From Merluccius polli (taxonomy: Eukaryota > Chordata > Actinopteri > Gadiformes > Merlucciidae), in assembly GCA_030340625.1 (NCBI GenBank), contig JAOPHQ010002847.1, positions 62,001-126,000 of the forward strand: 64,000 nt of DNA. The letters are read 5' to 3'. Position 1 is the first letter of the stretch; each line of letters begins with the position of its first letter. Positions 47,895 to 60,295 of this stretch are shown here, in pieces. The notes under the pieces were generated by a model. It did no database searches, was not told the origin of the DNA, and saw only the letters and a program-made list of their open reading frames with translations. A program made the position numbers and the translations under genes.

Positions 47895-50376
47895 GGAAGC
47901 CATGGCTGCCGTGACAGTTCCCCCCCCCCCCCCCCCCCCCCCCATTGACGGCCGGATTCCAGATGGCTCACCAGGAACATCGAACCGGGTGGGATGGGGG
48001 GGTCTGGAGTAGGCAAGAGATAGGCAAGAGATAGGCGAGAGACCTCAGGCGGACGGCCCAAGGGCGATGCAGGAGACTTCAGGAGGACGCCCCGGGGGCT
48101 GACCAGAGGCAACAAAGGAGACTTCAGGAGGACGCCCCGGGAGCTGACCAGAGGCGAGACCCGGGACGAGACAGAGGGCCTCGGGCGGACGACCCGGAGG
48201 CAGGGCAGTGGTCGAGCTAGACCCCTCCAGTGGACAGCCCAGGGAACGGCCTGGGACGGCGCTGAGGGCCTCAGGAGGGCGGCCAGGAAGCTGCTCCGGG
48301 GGACGACCACGGGAGTGGAGCCTCTTTGGAGGAACCGTTTAGGAGACCGGTGGCGGCGATGGAACCGCTCTAGAAGGCCCTTAGGTGGTTGTAGACATCG
48401 ACAAGCTCATCTAGGAGGCCGGTGGCGAAGGCGGGACCGCTCCAGAGATCGCCGACAAGGCTGGGGGTCAGGACAGACTGTCTGTAGGGGTGTAGGGCAG
48501 GAAGCGGACCCTGGAGGACAGGTTGGATGCCGGCAGGGACAGTAGACGACCCTGGGGTCAGGACAACAGTGTGCCGCTGGGGTGCAGCCACCGAGGACTG
48601 CTGTTGCTCTGGTGCAGGGGACGGCTGTGGCACCGTGGCAGCAGACTGGAGGCCCGGGAACAGAGGCTGTGGCGGTGCTGCTGCAGGAGACCGCCAAGGG
48701 CCCGGGACCGGAGGCTGCGGCGGTGCTGGAGCAGGCTGGACCTCCGTGGAGGTGCTGGACAGCGAAGGCTCCGTAATGCTGGGCAGCAGTGAGGCAGCAG
48801 CGCAGGACGGTGGGGACTCCATGGCAGGAGGCCGCCATGGAGCCGGGACAGGGGGCTTCCGCGATGCTGCCGTGGGAGGCCACTGTGGGGCCGAGACAGG
48901 GGGTAACTGCAGCCCCAGAGTGGATGTCTGCTGCAGCTCAGGCTTCTCCCCCTGACCGGGAGCTAGCACAGCGTTAGCTACGGGTTGCGTGTCCCTGAGC
49001 CTAGGACTAACTACAGGGCTAGAGGCCGGGTTAGCTGCTTGGCAGGGGAGGGGGAAGCTGGAGCTGGGCTAGTGTCTGGGTCTAGAACTGAAGAGGTGAC
49101 AGAACGAGGTACGGAAACCCCAGAGCTGGGAGAGAGGGTAGCATCAAAGCTAGGGACCGGTAACTGGACAGCCGGATGAGTGACTGGGGAAATAGCTGAG
49201 CTAGAAGGGGAGTGAGAATGGTGGCTAGTGGTAGGACTGGGAGCCGGGTTTGTAGGAATGCTACACACTAGGGGTGACCCCGAATAGTCGACTATTCAAC
49301 GATTCGATTGAAGGAGCCTGATTCGACTGCCAATCTCATAGTCGAATCGTCGGCAAAACACAGGATCATTCCATTCGGGCTATAGGCGGTGCTGAATGTC
49401 TGATTTTATATATAGTTTATTTCTCCCAATAAATCATGATGTATAGCCTATTTTTGTATAAATATCAAGTGCAAAACACTGCCGCCGCAGCGCGTCTATG
49501 ACACAAGTGCCGCCCCTAGCACTCATAGGAAGCGTCGCGCTGCGGCGCGTCAACAGGAATATAGTCGTCTCTGGAGCAGAAGAAAAACAAAAGAAAAGAA
49601 AAAAGCGCCTTTTCAGCGGCACTTGGTGCGTGGCGACGCTGTGAAATAGGACAGTGGCGTGAAATGTCGCGGGGCGGCGCGTCGCTGCCGCCACTGGGGT
49701 GGGGGTGTACATAGAAAATAATAGGGGCGGCGGTGTGCACCGCCAATGTCGCAAATGAGAATATGGATCAATGAGCAAAAAAAAAGAAAAAAACATGATT
49801 CGATGATCAGTCGACTATAGGCAAGACTTCGACTATGTAAATTCTTAGTCGGGGACACCCCTACTACACACAAGACCTGGGGAAACAGCTAGCCTAGGAG
49901 GGGCGCTGGCATGGTGGTTACAACCAAACGCTGGGCAGCGGAGAGACAGTATGGCAGATCAATGGAGGAGCTCGGCGTCGGGAGCGATGGGAACCACGCC
50001 TACCACTCCTGGAATCTCCACAGGGGCCCGGAGCATAGGCGAGGCGGGTCCCCGCATAGATGGACCGCTGCGCGTCCAGGGGATCCCACCATGGATCCAA
50101 CGGATCCTCCAGGAAATCGGGGGAGGCTAGGTTAGGTAGGAAGCACGCTAGCTGGTCGGCTAAGATGCAGGGAGCCAACAGAAAGGGAATGAGACGGGGA
50201 CGTGGAGGCTTGGGTTAGGTACTTCGATGATCTGGCCCAGAGGTGAAGGGAAGCCAGCCTGATATACTGCCTGCAGGTCCTCAGGTAACGAGCTGCAGGT
50301 GTGAGCAGCCAGGCTGCAATCAGCCAATGAGCTGCAGGCGCGTCAGCCATGGAGGAAGCCATGGCTGCCGTGACAG
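47895..50376 (-). mobile_element. LTR-retrotransposon-derived GC-rich block
   Basis: A 23-bp direct repeat, ggaagccatggctgccgtgacag, marks both ends (47896-47918 and 50354-50376). On the minus strand the right end begins TGTCACGGCAGCC and has a TATA-like gcagtatatcagg about 110 bp in, like an LTR. A 24-base G run (C at 47920-47943 on the plus strand) sits just before the left TGTCACGG, where a polypurine tract would be. The left LTR is truncated to about 23 bp. The interior encodes Pro-rich peptides with no RT. A hAT element (49269-49863) interrupts it. The structure parallels the TRIM-like element at 26979. Confidence 0.5.
49269..49863. mobile_element. 595-bp hAT-type MITE
   Basis: The left end taggggtgaccccga and, on the other strand at the right, taggggtgtccccga pair with one mismatch. 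The 8-bp duplication ctacacac is intact at 49261-49268 and 49864-49871. Subterminal cgactat/gattcg motifs recur at both sides. No transposase. Confidence 0.92.
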
Positions 50377-51575
50377 AAACAAAGGACTCTGTAGACCTGG
50401 AAACTGCACCTTGATTTTTGAGAATCTTCATTAGTGACATTATAAAGTGTAGCTTTGAGCCATGGCTCTAGGACTAAAGCAGTTTGTCTGGAATATATTT
50501 CAAACACATATTTGACAAAAAATGAGGTCTGTCGATAAAACAAAGCCGTCTCAGATTACAGCAGACTTATTACCTTTCATTTTGAAATTGCAATTGAGGC
50601 TGCAAATGATACCAGCTCTTCGGACTTGTCTGTCTTTATTTCCTTTGAGCCAACACAAAGAAGAGGACAGGGGAGATCTGGCACTGGTCATGAGGCAAGC
50701 ACAATATCTCAATGTCTCTTGCTTCAAATGTGTCCCTTCTTATCTAGATCAAAGAGCCCGTCCCACTCTGAGCAGGATTCTCCCTTTTTACCAGCCTGCC
50801 AGAACGATATCATCAATTATAGTACACCAGTGAACATTGTTTTCGGCAAGATTTCATTATGGAACAACCTCTTTGACGGCTTTTCCACAAAGAGTAATTT
50901 CCTCCCGAGATGGCATCCGCCTCAGCCCGGGCCATCTTCTGTGCTTTACCAAACGACACTGTGACGTGTTATGAAGAATCCCCATTCAACCTTGTCTTCC
51001 TGCCTTCCTTTGCATTCTTCACATCCGCTTGAAATCATTAAACACTCTTGGATCCACGTAACCAATCACATGTTTGGCAAGCTTTGCATCCTTGAGCTAA
51101 GGTAAAACGCAATCTTGGCTGAATGGAAATGCAATTCAATGGCTTCTTCTGAATAGGATAATCTGAAAGAGTTGGGCTTGTTGATTGACCATTTGTTCAG
51201 CCACAATTCATGAATCCCAGTGCAACAGTACTGCTTATCATATTCCAGTGGTATTGTGCAATATATGTGTTTGTGTGTGCTGGAATGTCGCTACACACAG
51301 ACCTTCATCTGTGTCTCTCCGTCTTCAATGACGCTGTTGCTATGAGAAAAGGTTCGTGGGTGATGTGATTTTACACAAACCAAGTGAGTCACAGCAAGTC
51401 TCCCATCGCTCGATAATGCACAAGAAGGACGACATGTATTACGCAAATTATTACCAAAGCGATGGTGGGAATCAATGTGACAAATAAAACAGTAACACTC
51501 ATTGTTATGCATTTAGGAAAAAAACAAACTTTTGCATTATAAAAACCATTATACTCCACCTGGAGTAGAAACAGG

Positions 51576-53723
51576 GGTAACACTCCATAATAAGGGTCCT
51601 TAATAAATAGCAAACTAGTCATTAACTAACCCTTTGTTAATTGTTACTAAAATATCTATTTGCCACAAGTTAATGGTTTTTTAATCATTAATTAAATATT
51701 AGTTATTTGTGTATAATCTGTTTGTTAATGTTTTAACAAACAAAAAACAATCTATTAACAAATACTGTATTAATAGTGTTTTAATAGTTAACTAAATGTA
51801 TTCTTGGCACTAATTAACAGTTATTTATTACATAATTAGAATGTTAAATGCTTATTTACAAACTATATGTTAATATAGAAGTTAATGACATATTAGTATT
51901 TAACTAATTGTTACTAAACTGTTTCTGCCTATCCCAATTGTTATTAAACTGTGTTTCTGCCCATCCCAATATGAAACACTTCTCATAGGACCCTTATAAT
52001 AAAGTTGGTTACGCTTAATTAATATATTAGTAATATATAACTATCAGTGTGGGGCCCCTTATAATAAAGTTGGTTAAGAGTTATTCATATATTAGTAATA
52101 TATAACTATCAGTATTGGGGACCCTTATAATAAAGTTGGTTAAGAGTTATTCATATATTAGTAATATATAACTATCAGTATTGGGGACCCTTATAATAAA
52201 GTTGGTTAACCATAATTAATATATTAGTAATATATAACTATCAGTATGGGGACCCTTATAATAAAGTTGGTTAACCATAATTAATATATTAAGCATAATT
52301 AATAGCTCCTTGATCAAGCCAAACAAGCAAAGCTGAAAGATGTGGCAGTTGTTTGCCAAAACTACATCAAAGGTGATGCCCAGATTCAGTCAAAAGTGGG
52401 AGACTTAAAAAGTCAATGCAAATTCATTTCATATGGAAAGAGAGCATAATTGTTTTTTTTTGTTTTGTTTTTTCTACCTCAGTTTGTGGGGGTTTTTTTT
52501 GTTTGTTTTGCTTCAAGTGTTGTAAAACAGAATGTAGAAATATTGCCTGTTTTTCATTTTCATACATTCTGTTTAAGTGGTCGGTGTTCCAGGAGGCCAT
52601 CAGCTTAACCTTAAGGTGTCAGTTGTAAAATAAAAATAAAATAAAAAGCTATTGGAGTGTTTATAAATAAAGTGTGTTCATCCCCCTTTCCAACAGTGTT
52701 ACCTTTAGTGGTCAGCTTTCCAGAAAATAAAAAGCTATTGGAGAGTTCTTTAACTTTATAAATAAAGTGTGTTCATCCCCCTTCCCAACAGTGTGTGCTG
52801 AGATCATTCATTTCCAGTGTGAGAGACCCAGTGTAAAATATTTTCTATCTTCAATACATGTTATAAGAAATATTTGTAAATAATTAATGATTACTGTTCC
52901 AACTGTATTATAAGGGTCCCCCCATACTGATAGTTATAAATTACTAATGCATTAATAATGGTTAACCAACTTTATTATAAGGGCCCCAATACTGATAGTT
53001 ATATATTACTAATATATTAATTATGGTTAACCAACTTTATTATAAGGGTCCCCAATACTGATGGTTATATATTACTAATGTATTAATTATGGTTAACCAA
53101 CTTTATTATAAGGGTCCCCATACTGATAGTTATATATTACTAATATATTAATTATGGTTAACCAACTTTATTATAAGGGTCCCCAATACTGATAGTTATA
53201 TTACTAATATATGAATAACTCTTAACCAACTTTATTATAAGGGGCCCCACACTGATAGTTATATATTACTAATATATTAATTAAGCGTAACCAACTTTAT
53301 TATAAGGGTCCTATGAGAAGTGGTTCATATTGGGATGGGCAGAAACACAGTTTAATAACAATTGGGATAGGCAGAAACAGTTTAGTAACAATTAGTTAAA
53401 TACTAATATGTCATTAACTTCTATATTAACATATAGTTTGTAAATAAGCATTTAACATTCTAATTATGTAATAAATAACTGTTAATTAGTGCCAAGAATA
53501 CATTTAGTTAACTATTAAAACACTATTAATACAGTATTTGTTAATAGATTGTTTTTTGTTTGTTAAAACATTAACAAACAGATTATACACAAATAACTAA
53601 TATTTAATTAATGATTAAAAAACCATTAACTTGTGGCAAATAGATATTTTAGTAACAATTAACAAAGGGTTAGTTAATGACTAGTTTGCTATTTATTAAG
53701 GACCCTTATTATGGAGTGTTACC
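51576..53723. mobile_element. 2148-bp long-TIR foldback transposon
   Basis: The ends GGTAACACTCCATAATAAGG and complement lead into inverted arms of about 700-800 bp. The 8-bp duplication gaaacagg lies at 51568-51575 and 53724-53731. Each arm contains five or six tandem 65-66-bp units (cccttataataaagttgg at 51991, 52056, 52122, 52188 and 52253, mirrored at about 52910-53310). The centre (about 52290-52900) has a second tandem duplication (aaaagctattggag at about 52645 and 52729) and no recognised transposase. Confidence 0.93.
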
Positions 53724-56700
53724 GAAACAGGGTTGTTTGGAACCCAACAGATGAACCTGATGGGCTTTGGACCCTGTACTCAGTAATCAGCCATTATAGT
53801 TTAATTACTCCAAAGGCTCACCTTTTCCATCTGGCAGTCTGTGATGCTGCCATTCTCTCTCCTCATTATGCCAGCGTTCATGGGTGCCTTACTGGATTTC
53901 ACAAGTCTCTGAACTTTGGAAATATCCTGAAAAAGAAGCATTTCAATTTTGAGGATAAAAAGTGCAATGCCGTCTTTGTTTGAAAATTATAATTTGTTGT
54001 ATCTTTATCTGTCCAAAAATAAAAATATGTTTTAAAACATTAGTACCAGTACAACAGTATGATTTGGTTATCAAAGAAACAAAAAATACAAAATGTTATT
54101 ATATCAAGTTGAAATTTAGTTATTTGTAAAATAAGACAATCTAATTTGTTTTACATTTGATCAAGTTGAAAGATCATCGTTATTCACTGAGACCTGTTTA
54201 TATGACAATGAGAGGTGGGCTTATAACTGCCGGGGCACACCAAAGCTCAAGTGTAGAGTGCAAGCGTAAAGTGGATCTGCTTTCAATCTGCTCCCATGTT
54301 AATCAATGAGCACTTCCACAACGCAAGCGGAGCTGAAGCGCATTGCGGAGCGGAGTGCGGTTTTTTTTGTACATGGGGTCTTTTTATTCCCCCTACGCCT
54401 GGTGTTTTTGACATGTTTTTGTTCAGCTGATCAATTTAAATGTCCTAGATGAGACCATGTGGGATTTAATATGCCTCTGGTGTGAAGACAAGGACACAAA
54501 AAAGTTCAGCTTCCATTTGCACATTCCATTCATTTATCTCTTGGTATATACCAAATACATGTCAACATTTTTTTAGATCAAAATCCTGTCTTCTTTCTTC
54601 CTGTAAACCGTGGTCAAATGTTTGATGACTCATCCTGCACTCAGGGGCGTTAACTAATTTTGCATCCAATGAAAATGCTTCCATCAATTTTTTATGTCCC
54701 TCCCCCATGACGATAAATCCTGTCAGTTACCACTGACATGCGTGCCGACAAACTAGCAAACAGTTATGGGTCGTTGCTCATAATCTTTCCCCCTTTCCTC
54801 CTAACCCTTGGTTGAGAAGAAAATGGCAGGAGTTCACACATCTCTCCTTCACCAGCAGCACTGTCGGTCGGCTCGAACATATATGGCCTCACTCCAATGA
54901 CTTCATCATGGTCGTCTTCTTGGGTGGTGTCGAGAAGTCCCCCACAACAGAGAGCAGGCTGTCATCATGGCTTTGCATGTTGAGCTGCTAGCTTCTGTCA
55001 ATCTGACGGCACATTCAGCACTATTGGCTACTGTAAACACCAATCAATATCTGAGACAAGTCCCTCCCTAGCTTCATGTTTTTACCGGAACTATGTTAAT
55101 AAGCGGAATGAAATAGTGGTCTTGATTTCCGTTTCACAGGGCCTTTAAGACTGGCATCCTGATTGGTTGATGTTGTACTGAATTTTAAAATAATCAAATA
55201 CTGTGATACAACATAGTAGGCGGGGGGGTAAACACACTGCAACAATCATATCCATTCCAAAATTAAATATCATTACAGTTATTTTGGGAATCAAGTACTG
55301 CAGTATCGGAAAGCAGATCATTCCGTTTCTACAAAGTATGTTTTTTTTTACACCACCTAGTACTCGTCCACCTTTTCATACCAACAATAACACTGCAAAT
55401 CCCACAGGCCCTGCAAGTTTCCACCTCATATGAATCATCTTTGAGTGTTGTGGGTAAACAACGTTGATTGGCCATGTCGTTTGAAGATTTGGAGATTTGC
55501 GCTGATGTCTCTTACAGTGTTTGCTACTTACTCTCCCTGCTTCTACAGAAACACATCAGAGCGCTCAGCCACAGAAGCCTTGCCTTGGCATTTATCTGAA
55601 AGCAACTGAAAGCCACTGCAGCCAGTTCTCTTTGAATCCTTGTCTTACACATATATGTTCCTTAACTGGGTCAAAAATGGCCTCCCGAGAACATAAAGAG
55701 AGACGGTTGCAATATGAGCAGAAACCGTCTCAACCTGTCACTGTCAACGCTGCTCTCATTTTGTCAGCTGACGACATGTTTTCCAGCACATTCACTGAAA
55801 TTGGAATTACTTGAGAAAGTGGCCATTTTGGGGCTTCGCGGGACCATACATTATTACTTAGCTTTTAAAAGCTCCCACTTTGAATAAACAGAATGACAGA
55901 CTCCAGAGTTTCAGACCATACATAAAATATGTGTCACTCCTACCAGAAAGTTCACTGTAACATAAAATAACAATGAGAGTTTCCTCACAGAGGCTCCGAC
56001 CAATCTTTTGTTCAGAGCATGCTCAAAGGAAATATTCTTCGAAAAATCAATCTTGAAAGGCCACAACATACAGCAGCAGCCCATGCACCGTCAACACCCC
56101 CGCAATCCCCATCACATCCCCACCCTCCCAACACCCCCCACTGTGGCCGAGATGTCTCGTAGGCTTATATTTATTTAGACAAGGAGACAATCGCGAGAGG
56201 GAGGGAGGGAGGGAGGGAAAGCGTGCGGTATCCCTGCATGCTTTGGAGAGACATCATCTCTAGTTACAGAGAAGAAAACGGCATGTTATCGGACCACAAG
56301 CCTCTCCTCTCGCCAAGACTGTTAAATATGATGCAGCCTCCACTCCCAACCTGCTGATCCCTGCAACTTGCACACTAATGAATCTCTCGCTAGGCACATT
56401 TGTGCATTTGTGTGTGTGTGTGAGAGTGTGTGTCTCAGGTAAATGCTCTGCTTATCTGTTGTGTTGTGTTTGCCAGAGCTTTAAAGGCCATTACAGTAAC
56501 TCAAACTATAGACATTAGGCTGAAAGGGGTGGCTGTGTGCTCTTCAACAAATATATCTGCTGTTATTCACTTTGGGATTTCCGAGAAAAAAAAAAAAACG
56601 ACAAATCAAATGACGGAAAAAGATTTTAGTTTTAGGGTGCAATGTGTATTTTTATTACGTAAAAACACACCTTCCGCTCAGTCCCTTTTTGAAAGAATAC

Positions 56701-57152
56701 TCTTGGGAGAAACACTTAAGCTTTAAAGGCCTCTCCACTCATTTCAGCAGTGTGCATTTATGATTGACTATCTACAAAATAATTGCCTTTTGATTACCAG
56801 CAATAATAACCATGTGATTAGTCATACGCTCCCTCAAATGAATCCAGCTACTTTTCACTTGTATTAAACTCTTGATAGATAGATAAATACACAGCAGAAG
56901 CAGCATAACCGATTTAATTATGTTCTGAAGCAAGCTGAGCCCACTCCTGCTGTTTGGCAGAATAATAAAGCACAGCACACATCTTCAAAGAGCCCAGGGC
57001 TTGACATTTGCTTTCCTGTGAGCAGAGTGCTACCCAACTTCTCAACTGCAAAGGCTGGCTTCTATTATGCACCCTAAGTGTTGCTGGGTCGTCTTTGTAG
57101 TATGTAATATTGCTGAAAATAAAGTTTTTGGCAGTGATTTCAATGAATTGTG

Positions 57153-57629
57153 GGTAACACTTTACAATAAGGTACGCAAAACGTGGGTAGTTACTGAGGA
57201 ACGAATGAGTAACGAATGATGAACGACCAGGGCCCTAACTGGGGCCCTAAGTGACAGTTACTCAGTAACTACTGAGGAGTTACTGGTAAACAGACTAGGG
57301 GACTACTGTATTCGTTACTGAGTAACGAATGATGGGTAACACTTTACAATAAGGTACGCAAAACGTGGGTAGTTACTGAGGAACGAATGAGTAACGAATG
57401 ATGAACGACCAGGGCCCTAACTGGGGCCCTGGGTGTTCATCATTCGTTACTCAGTAACGAATACAGTAGTCCCCTAGTCTGTTTACCAGTAACTCCTCAG
57501 TAGTTACTGAGTAACTGTCACTTAGGGCCCTAACAGGGCCCTGGTTGTTCATCATTCGTTACTCATTCGTTACTCATTCGTTCCTCAGTAACTACCCACA
57601 TTTTGCGTACCTTATTGTAAAGTGTTATT
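57153..57629. mobile_element. 477-bp foldback MITE with GGTAACAC ends
   Basis: The left end GGTAACACTTTACAATAAGG is inverted at the right (ccttattgtaaagtgttatt, last two bases altered). The 8-bp duplication gaattgtg lies at 57145-57152 and 57630-57637. The left terminus is duplicated internally at 57334, so the left arm is a partial tandem repeat of about 181 bp. Same terminal octamer and duplication size as 51576-53723. Confidence 0.92.
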
Positions 57630-58254
57630 GAATTGTGCCCCTGCCACCACACTCAGCCACCCCCCCCCAACATCTCCATTCCAAAGCAGCAGCAGGAAAG
57701 ACTGGAGTCACCTTTATTTCAACAGGGCTCTCCTAAATAAATCAAAGACTAGAGTCCAGGATCACAGCAATTACGGCTGGGCGCGTCCTCTACGTGCTGC
57801 TAGAGGGCAGGCGACCATGTCTCGTGCTGTAATGCTGGTCGGTGTACGTCGTAAGCGCTAGCACACAATAACTCAATTAGCGCGATATCGACGCCAGTGC
57901 ATGTAATTGTGGTGGGAAGCGATCTTAACTGGCTGCCTGCATCTATTTGGCCCGCGCTAGTGATAAGGAGAGTGAGATCTTCTGTAATGAACGTTACGTC
58001 TTTTTATTTATTTTTTTCTCCACGCCTTCCGTGAAAAGTGATTAGAGGTTATCAGGTTTATATACGGTATGGCTGCTAAGTACCCGTCACAGTGCATGGC
58101 TTTGCCGAGGCTGCAATGCGACTGCACTGCTACAGTGGTTGGAGACAGCGGTAGGAGTCAGTGGTATTGAAGCATGATCAGAAAGAGATGTAAAAGAGAA
58201 AAAAAAACTCTTGCTGGCATGTCAAATCTCTCAGGCACCTGCAGAATTAGAGGG

Positions 58255-58318
58255 AGACAGAGAGAGAGAGAGAGAGACAGACAGAGAGAGAGACAGAGAC
58301 AGAGCAAGAGAGAGAGAC
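58255..58318. repeat. (GA)n-rich microsatellite
   Basis: Imperfect GA/CAGA tract; explains the Arg-Glu and Leu-Ser runs in overlapping frames. Confidence 0.95.
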
Positions 58319-59619
58319 CGCTTGATGACTTAAAAGTGACTACCACAGATGCATTTTAGGAGAAAGAAGAAGAATGAGGAAGCTAAGGATATCTCTGATT
58401 ATGGCTGAGACATGTCTGTGATTGGGGATAAGGGAAGAGTGGATGGAGTATGAGGGAGTTCAGAAGACATGAGAGCTGACCAGAGCTCTGATGTACTGAA
58501 GAGGTCACACTGATCCATTTGAGGGTTGTTAAGCCCTAGTGGAGTCACCATCTGTAGTAAAGCTTTATTTTATTATAACAAAATAAACAAAATAAACCTA
58601 TTTTGCAGGAATACTAACGTTCACAATAAAACACGATGTCAAAGAGTTTTGCTTAGCTAAGTATTCATTCCTTTGTTGACTCTTCTGTGACACACATTCA
58701 GATGTTGTTATTACCATCTATTATCCATTTGTTGAAGAACATATTATTAATAGAACCAAATCACTTGATCTCCCCAGTATTTCCACCAGCGCCAAGAGCT
58801 TAAGACTCCAGAGCCATGGAAACGGACGGGCTGTTAATAGACTGCCACTTGGTTTTGGACATGTTAATGTTTCCGGCAACTTCTCAAACAGTCCTTGCCC
58901 CATTGTTATAGCTAGTAGTAATTGTTTCCATGGTGATGTCTCTCTGAAGGGTGATATTCAGGACATCTGGTTGACAAATAGTCACTTAAATAGAAGTTAA
59001 TGATCGGCGAGCGCTTCAATTGATATTGCAGAAAATGTATTATGGGAGCTAGCGAGGTGAATTCTTTGGCATGATATCAGCTTCCATTTCGCTGGGCTAG
59101 GACTTACAATTTACAACAAATCTAATCAAAAAGTTCCTTAACCATGAACAGGGGAAACATTACAGAGTATGATGTGAAGTCAGTCTGATGTGCCGCTTTA
59201 CTGCCTTGTCAAATGTCAATGGGATGTGGGATTCGTGGTGCTGGTCATGCCGTGACAAACACATCCTAAGGCCTGCCGTGTTGTAGACCTTCTTTCTTAT
59301 GTTATGCTTATTTCTACCTCAAACTGCTGTGATGAAATAGGTAATTGCTTTCAACAAAAACTGACAGGCAGTACATATGCTACAGGAGAAAAAAAACATG
59401 TTTTTTTTTTTTTTTGCTGAGCTACATCAGAGGATATTTTATACAGAGAATATGCAAAAAATGTGTAATGAAATATTATCATATACTTGCTTGTGCTTGT
59501 CTGAAAGTAATATACCATGGGGTTGTTTACTGTATCAAAACTGCCTTGAGGAACATGTCAGGTACTGGCAAAGATAACTACACCAACACTATTTCTGTTA
59601 AATGTTCAGCAGTGCTTAA

Positions 59620-59815
59620 AGGACAATACCGGTCTGGGTACCAAAGGGCTATATTGCCATTGTTTACATTTGTGGCAGGTGCACGCAGGCTAAATGCTAT
59701 TTGGCAGAATTGGTAAAAGGAAGTCATTTTGACAAATTATATTAGTAACGGTTTGTTATAGTGTAGCCAGTAGAGACAGTTACATTGGTTTGATCACACA
59801 GACCGGTATTGTCCT
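59620..59815. mobile_element. 196-bp TTAA-flanked MITE
   Basis: The ends aggacaataccggtctg pair exactly (17 bp), flanked by TTAA at 59616-59619 and 59816-59819. TTAA targets are used by piggyBac and Kolobok-type transposases; which one drove this MITE is unknown. Confidence 0.88.
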
Positions 59816-60124
59816 TTAATGGTAATTGTACCTTTGAATAAAAATAAAAATCAATGATTCCGGGCTAAAAATAAAAAATAATTAGTACTGTCTAAAAATA
59901 ATAGTCATTGTTATTGTTAAAACAAGTTTTTGGACAGACAAGACTGGTTATCTCTCCTTAAAAACACACACAACGTTTAAACAGGGACTGATAGCAGAAG
60001 GCACAAATACTTCTCATTTGATATAAAGATGTAGAGTAGACCTTCGCACCACAGTGGTACACAATAAAGAAGCTTGTATGTGAATAACTAGGTGAATATT
60101 TTTTTGTGTTTGTGTTGCTGTTAC

Positions 60125-60295
60125 CTTGGCGTGTGGCTGCTGGAAGGTGACTCTGGAGCTGTTGATGAGAGGAGAGTATCTGAACAGCTGGGCGGAGGTG
60201 GCGGGGAACCGGTGGCTGCTGGTGCTGTGCTGGTTGAGCAGGACAGCCGAGAAGCAGATGTGGACCGTGTCCTTCAGGGCCTTTAGCTGAGACTC
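60125..60295 (-). CDS. luzp2: luzp2 coding exon (end of coiled coil and linker)
   Basis: On the minus strand, acceptor cttctgcaacag and donor AAG|gtaaca bound 171 nt (57 codons, phase 0 to 0). It starts ESQLKALKDTVHICFSAVL, which closely matches ESQMKAMKETVQLCLTSVF in mammalian LUZP2, then changes to a Ser/Pro/Thr-rich linker ending TFQQPHAK. LUZP2 is a secreted or membrane-associated leucine-zipper protein expressed mainly in nervous tissue; its molecular role is not well defined. The first 16 residues continue the heptad pattern of the previous exon; the rest is predicted disordered. The linker is far less like the mammalian sequence, normal for this tail. Confidence 0.88.

Larger units (their letters stand above)
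45566..60124 (-). other. luzp2: luzp2 intron (inferred), about 14.6 kb
   Basis: Holds the LTR-derived block, two foldback-type elements and a TTAA MITE listed separately. Other content: a decayed repeat at about 54229-55160 whose minus strand encodes VIGVRPYMFEP, a motif I associate with repetitive fish proteins; a GA-rich microsatellite at 58255-58318; and possible unique conserved sequence at 56730-57010. No additional luzp2 exon could be supported. Confidence 0.5.

Noticed and set aside
48370..48969. 199-codon minus-strand Pro-rich open frame
   Set aside because: GC-rich interior of an LTR-derived block; open frames on both strands and low complexity, no domain.
51291..51512. Minus-strand segment NSVIEDGETQMK with acceptor- and donor-like borders as the missing luzp2 exon
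   Set aside because: The 37-nt length breaks the phase-0 pattern of neighbouring exons and the peptide does not match LUZP2.
55530..55700. Minus-strand donor GGGAGA|gtaagt as a luzp2 exon
   Set aside because: An in-frame stop lies nine codons upstream and no acceptor leaves a usable exon.
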